A stretch of DNA of 21,334 bases from CAYXXN01 sp964469055 (GTDB taxonomy: Bacteria > Acidobacteriota > Thermoanaerobaculia > Multivoradales > JAHEKO01): NCBI GenBank assembly GCA_964469055.1, contig CAYXXN010000030.1:1-21334 (forward strand), in the 5' to 3' direction. How positions within the stretch are numbered: the stretch's first letter is position 1; each line of letters opens with the position of its first letter. Positions 1 through 6,473 of the stretch are shown here, one piece after another. The notes under the pieces are model-generated. The model saw only the letters and a program-made list of their open reading frames with translations. It ran no database searches and had not been told where the DNA came from. Made by a program: the position numbers and the translations under genes.

Positions 1-472
1 TCGTCCCCAGCATCGGGTCGACGGTGAGCCCGGTCCACAGGTGGCCGGCGAGCGGTGTGCTGGCGCCGATCGGAGTGAAGGCCCCGTTCGCCGGCGCCGT
101 GGTACCAAGCTGGCGCGTGTCCTCGTTGAGCGCGTAGAGCACCGAGCCGTCGGGCGAGAAGTCGTAGCCGGCGATGAAGGCGGCCTGCTGGCCGAGCACC
201 GAGAACCCAGGAAGGTCGTTCAACCGGTGCCGGCCGAAGTCGCCGGGGCAGCCGAAACGAACATCGTGAGCCCGAGCGTCGTGGTCCGGCCCGTCCTCAC
301 CCTCCCAGGGCCCGGCCGACGACTCGCAGCCCTCGAGGCCCGGGCCGGTGTCCCGGCGAGCCGTGGCGCTCGCTCTCTCCCGATCCCCCACGCCAGCGGC
401 GGTGGCAGCTCCGGCCGAGGCTCCAGCGATGGCCACCCACACGACGACCCCTACGTGAAATCTGTTGTTCAT
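1..472 (-). CDS. Secreted protein of unknown function, N-terminal part only (runs off the window)
   Basis: The reading frame is open from an ATG at 472 to the window edge (157 residues seen, C-terminus missing). Residues 1-26 (MNNRFHVGVVVWVAIAGASA and following Ala-rich stretch) look like a Sec signal peptide. Residues 30-85 are Arg/Gly/Asp-rich and low in complexity. From about residue 89 the sequence becomes protein-like, with GYDFSPDGSVLYALNEDT and GHLWTGLTVDP, resembling the start of a beta-propeller-type extracellular protein in which each blade reports a value such as a time or a total. The ATG lies only 5 bases after the YIP1 gene, with GGGAG directly abutting it, so a GTG at codon 11 (442) with AGGGG five bases upstream is an alternative start. 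It is probably the last visible member of the upstream minus-strand run. The poor middle section could hide a frameshift; I see no cleaner frame. Function not assigned. Confidence 0.6.
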   Translation of the reverse strand, partial: MNNRFHVGVVVWVAIAGASAGAATAAGVGDRERASATARRDTGPGLEGCESSAGPWEGEDGPDHDARAHDVRFGCPGDFGRHRLNDLPGFSVLGQQAAFIAGYDFSPDGSVLYALNEDTRQLGTTAPANGAFTPIGASTPLAGHLWTGLTVDPMLGT

Positions 473-477
473 CTCCC

Positions 478-1170
478 TCAGGCGCCGACTGCGGCCAGGC
501 CGACGCGGCCCAGGATGTAGACCAGCCAGAGGAAGACGACGGCGGCGAGGGCCATGCCGCGCGACACCTTGGCGGCGAGCTGGAAGCCCACGACGAGGAG
601 AGCGACGGCCCACAGGCTGAAGAGATCGAAGGAGGCGAGCAGGGTCCGCACCACCTCGCTGCTGTCCTCCGGCGCCAGGGCGAGCAGGCTCGAGGGCAGG
701 AAGACGCCCGTCTGCAGGTCCGCGAGATGGAGCTCGCGGCGGGCCAGGATGGCGGGGATCGAAAGCAGCGAGGCCAGGGCCGTCGGCAGCAGCGCGTGGA
801 GGGTCGCGCCGAGGCTCTGCTGGTAGTCGAGCTCGCCGCCCAGCAGCTTGAAGGTCACCCACAGGACGAGCGCCGCCCCGCCGTAGAGCAGCGGTGTGGC
901 CACGAGCTGGAAGAGCCAGCCGAAGCCGCGCTGCAGCCCGGCGATCTGCGCCACCTTGGCCTCGTCCAGTTGCCGGCCCTGCTGCGCCAGAGCCTCGCGA
1001 GTGATCTCTTCGAAGTCGGTGCGCTCGGCGACCAAGAAGAAGAGCACCAGGCCACAGCCGAGCAGCACGGCGAGGGGAGGAACCCAGGTCGGTCGCTCGG
1101 CGATGGCGCGGAACGTGCGCCCTGGTCTCGCCAGCGCGCCGATCACCCGCCCCCAGCTCGAGCTCTCCAA
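478..1170 (-). CDS. YIP1-family integral membrane protein
   Basis: A 230-residue hydrophobic protein. The opening RVIGALARPGRTFRAIAERP followed by TW and a hydrophobic stretch is the usual start of bacterial Yip1-domain (PF04893-like) proteins. Membrane segments are visible at about residues 30-48, 84-110, 123-142, 181-200 and 205-229, giving about five helices; a charged loop (49-80, FEEITREALAQQG) separates the first two. The biochemical role of bacterial YIP1 proteins is not established. The start is TTG at 1170; an SD-like AAGGGGG lies just upstream, and starting at the GTG of codon 9 would remove only a few polar residues. The gene follows the TolC-family gene by 8 bases and precedes the truncated secreted protein by 5, so all three are probably co-transcribed. 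Family assignment is fairly secure, function is not. Confidence 0.8.
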   Translation of the reverse strand: MESSSWGRVIGALARPGRTFRAIAERPTWVPPLAVLLGCGLVLFFLVAERTDFEEITREALAQQGRQLDEAKVAQIAGLQRGFGWLFQLVATPLLYGGAALVLWVTFKLLGGELDYQQSLGATLHALLPTALASLLSIPAILARRELHLADLQTGVFLPSSLLALAPEDSSEVVRTLLASFDLFSLWAVALLVVGFQLAAKVSRGMALAAVVFLWLVYILGRVGLAAVGA

Positions 1171-1178
1171 GCGCCCCC

Positions 1179-2795
1179 TTACTCGGCGACGATCACGACC
1201 CCCGTTTCCTCCGGCAGGGAGCCGATGGCGCGATAGTACTCCACGAGCGCGCGCTGATAGGCGGACCGCGACGCGACCTGGCGGCTCAGCGCCCCGGTGA
1301 GATCCTCCTGGATCTCCAGCACTTGGAAGGCGGTGGAGAGCCCGTTCTCGTACCGCTTCTGCTCGGCGTCGAGGTTGCGCTCGGCCAACTTCACCGAGAC
1401 CGCGGCCGAGGCCATCGCCTTGGCCGCCGTGTCGAGGTCGCGCACCGCTCGCCGCACCTCGGTCTCGACCACCAGCTCGAGGTCGCGCAGCACGGCCTCA
1501 CCTCGCTCGAGGGCGAGGTCGGCGATGGCGCTGCGGGCCTTGGCGGAGCGGTTCTGGAGCGGAACGGCGAAGGCGAGACCCACCCGCCAGCCCTCGAAGT
1601 CGCCGTCGCCGATCTGGCCGAGGGCGTCACCGTAGTCGCCGGACCTCTGGTTCAGGATCTCGCCGGTGAAGAGGTCGCGCTCGGTCACGTCGCCGCCCAG
1701 GCCGTTAAAGCCGTAGCGCAGCTGGAGGTCGACCTGCGGCAGGCGCTGATCGTGAGCGTACGCGGCCTCCGTCTCGAGATTCCGCAGGGCGAGGCGCTGC
1801 GCCGCGAGCTCGGGGCGCTCCGCCTGGGCCGCGGCGATCGCCTGCGCCAGCTCGATGGAGATCTGGGCCTGCTCGGATTCGGGGTCCGCCGCGATCGGCA
1901 GGGTCCACAGCTCGCCGCGCTCCAGGTTGAGGAGCTGGCGCAGCGTGTCCTCGGCCGCCCGCACCGCCGCCTCGGCGCGGATGATCTCCTCCTCGCGGAT
2001 GGCGATCCCGACCTCGCTTTGCACCAGCTCGAGAGGGGCCATCGTTCCGACCTCTACTTGGATGCGGTTGCGCTCGTGGAGCTCGCGCGCCAGATCGAGG
2101 CTCTGCTCCGCGACCTTGAGCTGATACTGCGCCTCGAGCAGGTTCCAGTAGCCGTCGGCCACCCGCTGAATGATGTCGACGACCTGTCGCTCGAAGGTCT
2201 CGCGGCTGATGTCGAAGTTGGTGCGGGCCACGGCGATGCCGCGCTCGGTGGCGTCGCGGCCGAAGTTCCGCAGCAGCGGCTGCGAGAGGCCGAGGTCGAA
2301 ATCCGAGCGATAGCTGGGGTTGACCGTGGCGAAGAGGGAGTTGGTCTCCTGCCGCGCATTGAGGAAATCGCCGCGGATCGTGCCGCCGGTCGACAACAAG
2401 CGCGTCAGGCCGAAGTTCCAGGTCTGCTCCTCGAAGGTCTGGATGTCGGCGCCGGAGAGGTTGGACGCCGAGGGCGAGGTCTCGTCGAGCGTCCACAGAT
2501 CGGCCAGGGCCAGAAAATCGTAGATGCCCCGGCTTTCGTCCACCCGGAACTCCGCCTCGGCCTGGTTGTAGCGCTCGACGACCAGCGTCAGGTTGCGCTG
2601 CAGGGCGAGGGCGATCGCCTCCTCGAGGTCGAGAGTAAGCTGCCCATCCGCGATGCGCAGGTTCGGGGCCGTGGCGAGGTCGGGCACCTGGGTGTGAACC
2701 TCGACCGACTGCGCGCGGGTGGACGGAAAGGCCGCGAGCCAGAGGACGGCGGCCACGGCGGTGACGGTACGGTTACGGCGGTGAGCGACTCTCAT
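1179..2795 (-). CDS. TolC-family outer-membrane channel protein
   Basis: A 538-residue protein. Residues 1-29 (basic MRVAHRRNR, hydrophobic core, STRAQS) form a signal peptide. Two OEP repeats follow, roughly 58-280 and 320-530, rich in long amphipathic helices; LTLDLEEAIALALQRNLTL is the typical first OEP helix, and QPLLRNFG and the late YENGLSTAFQVLEIQEDL are typical family phrases. TolC trimers form the outer-membrane duct for tripartite efflux pumps or type I secretion. The ATG at 2795 is chosen over a longer open frame because it is preceded by GAGGGG seven bases upstream and starts a good signal peptide; the longer version adds 84 Arg/Pro-rich residues. It sits 97 bases after the second ABC ATPase and just before YIP1. 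No membrane-fusion protein or inner-membrane pump is seen here, so its partner is unknown. Confidence 0.92.
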   Translation of the reverse strand: MRVAHRRNRTVTAVAAVLWLAAFPSTRAQSVEVHTQVPDLATAPNLRIADGQLTLDLEEAIALALQRNLTLVVERYNQAEAEFRVDESRGIYDFLALADLWTLDETSPSASNLSGADIQTFEEQTWNFGLTRLLSTGGTIRGDFLNARQETNSLFATVNPSYRSDFDLGLSQPLLRNFGRDATERGIAVARTNFDISRETFERQVVDIIQRVADGYWNLLEAQYQLKVAEQSLDLARELHERNRIQVEVGTMAPLELVQSEVGIAIREEEIIRAEAAVRAAEDTLRQLLNLERGELWTLPIAADPESEQAQISIELAQAIAAAQAERPELAAQRLALRNLETEAAYAHDQRLPQVDLQLRYGFNGLGGDVTERDLFTGEILNQRSGDYGDALGQIGDGDFEGWRVGLAFAVPLQNRSAKARSAIADLALERGEAVLRDLELVVETEVRRAVRDLDTAAKAMASAAVSVKLAERNLDAEQKRYENGLSTAFQVLEIQEDLTGALSRQVASRSAYQRALVEYYRAIGSLPEETGVVIVAE

Positions 2796-2892
2796 CGGGT
2801 TCCCCTCGCGCAGCGGCGCGCGTCGAATTGGGTTGTGGTCCGCGGCCGACGCCGGATGGTGAGCCTCCGGCCAATGGACGAAGTTACGTGAA

Positions 2893-3906
2893 TCAAGGAG
2901 CAAAAGTTCCAGGCCCCCTCGTCGGTGATGGGCCCACCTCGCCGGGATAGAAGCAGGCCGCGGCGCGATCGGGCGCCAGCGGAGCCAGCGGCGGCCGCTG
3001 GCGGTGACACTGGTCGCGGGCGATCGGGCACCGCGGATGGAAGGCACAGCCCGAGGGCGGTGCCAAGAGGCTTCCGATCTCGCCGCGCAGGCGCGCCCCG
3101 CGGCCCCGCTTGCGGGGGTCGGCGATCGGCACGGAGGCGAGCAAGCTCGCCGTGTAGGGATGCTGCGGGGCGCTGAACAAGGCGCGGCTCGGCGCCACCT
3201 CGACCAGCCGCCCCATGTACATCACCCCGACCCGGTCGGCGATCTGCTCGACCAAGGCGAGATCGTGGGCGATGAGCAGCAGGGTGAGCCCCAGTCGTCG
3301 CTGCAGCTCGGCCAGCAGGTTCAGCACCTGGGCGCGCACCGAGACATCGAGGGCCGAGACGGGCTCGTCCGCCACCAGCAGCCGCGGGCCGGTGGCGAGC
3401 GCGCGGGCGATGCCGAGCCGCTGGCGCTGACCGCCCGAGAACTCGTGTGGGTAGCGCGCCGCGGCATCGGCAGGGAGGCCCACCAGCTCGAGCAGCTCGC
3501 CGACCCGCCGGCGGCGCTCCTCGGGCGAGCCGATGGCGTGCACGACGAGCGGCTCGGACACGATGCTCCCCACCCGCAGGCGCGGATCGAGCGAGCCGAA
3601 GGGGTCTTGGAAGACCATCTGGAGGTCGCGCCGGCGGCGGCGCAAGCCCTTCCCCGTCAAGGCCAGCAGATCCTCGCCGGCGAAGCGGATCGCCCCCTGG
3701 GTCGGCGGCAGCAGCCGCATCACCATCCGGGCGAGGGTCGTCTTCCCGCTGCCGGACTCGCCCACCAGCGCGAAGCACTCGCCGCGTGCCAAGGTGAGAT
3801 CGACGCCGTCGACGGCAGTCACGCTCGCAATCTCGCGCCGCAGCAATCCTCGCCGCACGGGAAAGCGCTTGGTGAGGCCCGCCAGCTCGAGCAAGGTCTC
3901 GCTCAC
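2893..3906 (-). CDS. Oligopeptide/dipeptide ABC transporter ATP-binding protein (DppF/OppF type)
   Basis: A 337-residue ABC ATPase. Walker A GESGSGKT is at 49-56, the Q-loop VFQDPFGSLDP at 98-108, the signature FSGGQRQR at 156-163, Walker B LLVADEP at 176-182 and the switch His at 214. The tail HPYTASLL plus CAFHPRCP (about 249-294) is the C-terminal oligopeptide/dipeptide-transporter domain. Cysteines 287, 293, 300 and 318 form a CX5CX6C...C pattern; related dipeptide-transporter ATPases have been reported to hold a [4Fe-4S] cluster at this place. The start is GTG at 3906, overlapping the TGA of the upstream ATPase gene as GTGA, which implies translational coupling. Together the two subunits should form a heterodimer powering peptide (or nickel or other small-solute) import, but no permease or binding-protein gene is adjacent. 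Substrate cannot be read from the sequence. Confidence 0.93.
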   Translation of the reverse strand: MSETLLELAGLTKRFPVRRGLLRREIASVTAVDGVDLTLARGECFALVGESGSGKTTLARMVMRLLPPTQGAIRFAGEDLLALTGKGLRRRRRDLQMVFQDPFGSLDPRLRVGSIVSEPLVVHAIGSPEERRRRVGELLELVGLPADAAARYPHEFSGGQRQRLGIARALATGPRLLVADEPVSALDVSVRAQVLNLLAELQRRLGLTLLLIAHDLALVEQIADRVGVMYMGRLVEVAPSRALFSAPQHPYTASLLASVPIADPRKRGRGARLRGEIGSLLAPPSGCAFHPRCPIARDQCHRQRPPLAPLAPDRAAACFYPGEVGPSPTRGPGTFAP

Positions 3907-4907
3907 CCGCGGACCTCGCCAGCTCGCTCGTGCAGGAAACAGCGCGCTCGCCCATGCTCACCGACGGCGTAGACCGCGGGCTCACGCACGCTGCAGTGCG
4001 GCAGGATGTCCGGGCAGCGGGGGTGAAACGTGCAGCCCGCGGGCAAGCGACCGGGCACGGGCTCCTGGCCGGGGATCGTCGGCAGCTCCCCCCGGGGCGC
4101 CGGTCGTCCGAGGACGGGCACGGCGGCGAGCAGACCCCGGGTGTAGGGATGGCCGGGCGCCGCGAACAAGGGCCCGATCGGCGCCTCCTCCACCACCTGG
4201 CCGGCATACATCACGATCACGCGGTCGCAGGTCTCGGCGACGACGGCGAGGTCGTGGGTGATCAGCAGCACGGCGAGCGCGAGCTCGCGGCGCAGCCGCT
4301 CCAGCAACTCCAGGATCTGGGCCTGGAGGGTGACGTCGAGGGCGGTCGTCGGCTCGTCGGCGATCAACAGTCGCGGCCGCGCCGCCAGCGCCATCGCCAG
4401 CAAGGCCCGTTGCCGCTGGCCGCCGGAGAGCTGATGGGGATAGTCCGCCAGGCGGCTGGCCGGGTCGGGCATCGCCACCAACTCGAGCAGATGCAGGGCC
4501 TCGGCGCGCGCCGCGCGGCGCGGGAGCGGTCGATGGATGCGGATCGCCTCGACGATCTGCGCGCCGACCGTGAGGACCGGGTTCAAGGCGGTCATGGGCT
4601 CCTGGAAGACGAGGCCGACGGCGGCGCCCCGTACGGCGCGCATGGCTCGCTCGTCGAGGCGCAGGAGATCGCGTCCCTCGAGCCGGATGGTGCCGGCGCG
4701 GACCTCGCCCGGCGGCGGCACGAGCCCGAGCACGGCCAAGGCGGTGACCGTCTTGCCCGAGCCGGACTCCCCCACCAATCCCACGAACTCGCCCCGCCCG
4801 ACCTCGAAGGAGACGCCGCGCACCACCTCGGCCCAACCGCGGGCGAGGGGAAAGGCGACGGTCAAATCGCGAACCGAGAGGAGCGGCTCCGCTTCGCTGC
4901 CGCTCAC
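3903..4907 (-). CDS. Oligopeptide/dipeptide ABC transporter ATP-binding protein (DppD/OppD type)
   Basis: A 334-residue ABC ATPase. Walker A GESGSGKT is at 46-53, the Q-loop LVFQEPMTALNP at 99-110, the signature LSGGQRQR at 160-167, Walker B LLIADEP at 180-186 with TTALD following, and the switch His at 218. VFQEPMTALNPV is typical of DppD/OppD, against VFQDPFGSLDPR in the partner. The C-terminal domain has GCTFHPRCP and cysteines 292, 298, 305 and 323, the same possible Fe-S pattern as its partner. The GTG at 4907 is preferred over a longer open frame because the extra N-terminus is an Arg-rich shadow of the pepA end, and because GTGA here overlaps the pepA stop exactly as at the next junction. 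Order pepA, this gene, DppF-type gene suggests peptide import joined to peptide hydrolysis, which is inference. Confidence 0.93.
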   Translation of the reverse strand: MSGSEAEPLLSVRDLTVAFPLARGWAEVVRGVSFEVGRGEFVGLVGESGSGKTVTALAVLGLVPPPGEVRAGTIRLEGRDLLRLDERAMRAVRGAAVGLVFQEPMTALNPVLTVGAQIVEAIRIHRPLPRRAARAEALHLLELVAMPDPASRLADYPHQLSGGQRQRALLAMALAARPRLLIADEPTTALDVTLQAQILELLERLRRELALAVLLITHDLAVVAETCDRVIVMYAGQVVEEAPIGPLFAAPGHPYTRGLLAAVPVLGRPAPRGELPTIPGQEPVPGRLPAGCTFHPRCPDILPHCSVREPAVYAVGEHGRARCFLHERAGEVRG

Positions 4908-6379
4908 GCCGTCTTCGTCCAACGCAGCAGCCAGTCGACGAGCAGGGCCACCCCGAAGCCGGTGGCACCCTTCGCGCCCTTCTGCTCGCTGCCGACGTAG
5001 GCCGGCCCGGCGATGTCGAGATGGGCCCAACGCCGCACCTCGCCCGTGAAGTGGGAGAGGAACCCCGCGGCCGTGCAGGCGCCGCCCCAGCGGCCGCCCG
5101 TGTTCTTCAAGTCGGCGTGCTCGCCCTTCATGGCCTCGCGGTACTCGCGCCACAGGGGCATCCGCCAGAGACGATCGCCGCTGGTCTCGCCGGCGGCGAG
5201 GAGCTCTTCCGCCAGCCCGTCGTCAGGGGTGAAAAGGGCGGCGACGTGATGGCCGAGCGCGACGACGGCGGCGCCGGTCAGGGTCGAGAGCTCGACGAGA
5301 GCATCGGGCGCCTCCTCGGCGGCCCAGGCGAGCGCGTCGGCGAGGATGAGCCGGCCCTCGGCGTCGGTGTTGAGCACCTCGACGGTCTTGCCGTTGGCCA
5401 TGCGCACGATGTCGCTCGGCCGGTAGGCGGCGCCGTCGGGCATGTTCTCGGCGAGCGGCAGGTAGGCCCGCAGGCGCACCGGCAGCTGGAGGTCGGCCAC
5501 CGCCTGCACGGCGCCCAGCACGGCGCAGGCACCGCACTTGTCGTACTTCATCTCCTCCATCGCCTGCGACGGCTTGATCGAGATGCCGCCCGTGTCGAAG
5601 GTCACCCCCTTGCCGACCAGGGCGACGACGGGACCGCGGCGGCCGTACGAGAGGCGCACCAGCCGCGGCGGGTTGGCCGAGCCGGCGCCCACGCCGAGCA
5701 CGCCGCCCATGCCCCGCGCCGCCAGCTCCTTGGGGCCCAGTACCTGGACCGCCAGTTGCCGGCTCGCGGCGAGCTCCTGCGCCTGCTCCGCCATCCAGGC
5801 CGGCGTGGCGCGATTGGGCGGCGTGTTGGCGAGATCGCGAGCTCGCGCTACCGCTGCCGCTACTGACGCGAGCCGCGGCGCCGCGGCGGCGAATCCGTCG
5901 GCCGTGCCGCCCGGCGCGACCACCCGCACCGTCCGCAGGCGCGCTGCCCTTCCCGTCTCCTTGAACTCGGCGAAGTGATAGCTGCCGAGGGCGAGCTCGC
6001 GCAGCACGCTCAAAGCCCGCTGCGGCTCGGCCAGCGAGCGATGGTCCGGCAGGGCGACGGCGAGCACCCGATCGTCGTTCTGGCGCGCCTCGTCCAGGGC
6101 GCGGCGCAGGAAGGCGACGAGGCGAGGGCCGTCGAGGTCGGGGCGGGCGCCCAGGCCCAGCAGGACGATGCGGCCGATCCCGGCCGCGCCGCCGAGCCGC
6201 TGCAACTGATCGGGCTCGCCGCGCCAGATGCGCCGCCGAGCTGCCGCGCGCACGGCGCGGGCCGCCGCTGCCGGCAGACCCCCGCCGCTCGGCGCCTCGC
6301 CCTGCCAGCACCCCACCACCAGCACGTCCGCCGCCAGCGTCTTGCCGGTCGCCAGCCTCACCTCCAGGAGATCCGCCAT
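4904..6379 (-). CDS. pepA: Leucyl aminopeptidase, M17 family (cytosol aminopeptidase)
   Basis: A 491-residue protein of normal family length. The N-terminal alpha/beta domain covers about 1-170 and the catalytic domain 180-491. The two-zinc site and catalytic residues can be placed: K257 and D262 in VGKGVTFDTGG, catalytic K269 in SIKP, D280 in MKYD, and D339, E341 and R343 in the family signature NTDAEGRL. It removes N-terminal residues from peptides in the cytoplasm; some relatives also bind DNA, which cannot be judged here. The ATG at 6379 has AGAGAGGA about five bases upstream and yields MADLLEVRL, a usual start; the longer open frame adds an Arg-rich leader and is rejected. It is the first gene of the minus-strand run and overlaps the downstream ATPase gene by four bases. 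It is divergent from the cyclase-like gene with 94 bases between. Confidence 0.95.
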   Translation of the reverse strand: MADLLEVRLATGKTLAADVLVVGCWQGEAPSGGGLPAAAARAVRAAARRRIWRGEPDQLQRLGGAAGIGRIVLLGLGARPDLDGPRLVAFLRRALDEARQNDDRVLAVALPDHRSLAEPQRALSVLRELALGSYHFAEFKETGRAARLRTVRVVAPGGTADGFAAAAPRLASVAAAVARARDLANTPPNRATPAWMAEQAQELAASRQLAVQVLGPKELAARGMGGVLGVGAGSANPPRLVRLSYGRRGPVVALVGKGVTFDTGGISIKPSQAMEEMKYDKCGACAVLGAVQAVADLQLPVRLRAYLPLAENMPDGAAYRPSDIVRMANGKTVEVLNTDAEGRLILADALAWAAEEAPDALVELSTLTGAAVVALGHHVAALFTPDDGLAEELLAAGETSGDRLWRMPLWREYREAMKGEHADLKNTGGRWGGACTAAGFLSHFTGEVRRWAHLDIAGPAYVGSEQKGAKGATGFGVALLVDWLLRWTKTA

Positions 6380-6391
6380 GCCGTCCTCTCT

Positions 6392-6408
6392 CCGCGGCTG
6401 CACCGCGG
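6392..6408 (-). promoter_or_regulatory. Small GC stem-loop in the pepA leader
   Basis: CCGCGG is repeated at 6392-6397 and 6403-6408 around a five-base loop; because CCGCGG is its own reverse complement the two copies can pair. In the pepA transcript the stem would end just before the Shine-Dalgarno AGAGAGGA. It may affect ribosome access or be a DNA site, but short GC palindromes are common at this GC content. The 94-base divergent gap should hold both promoters; I see no convincing -35/-10 pair. Confidence 0.25.
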
Positions 6409-6473
6409 CGCCGGTCGGCAATGCTACCGCTACGGATAGACTTCCGGGCCGACCCGTCGCCTCCCTTCCTCGG

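Noticed and set aside
2851..2871. GCCGGA/TCCGGC hairpin between the DppF-type gene and the TolC-family gene, possible terminator
   Set aside because: Only six pairs with a nine-base loop and no T-run; chance is likely at this GC content.
1323..2891. A 522-codon plus-strand open frame opposite the TolC-family gene
   Set aside because: Its composition (Gly, Leu, Arg, Glu, His, Asp in antisense pattern) is that of an antisense shadow, and the TolC frame has a signal peptide, SD and OEP motifs.
3903..4907. Assigning nickel, dipeptide or oligopeptide as substrate of the ABC ATPases
   Set aside because: ATPase sequences of this family do not fix the substrate, and the permease and binding protein are not in the window.
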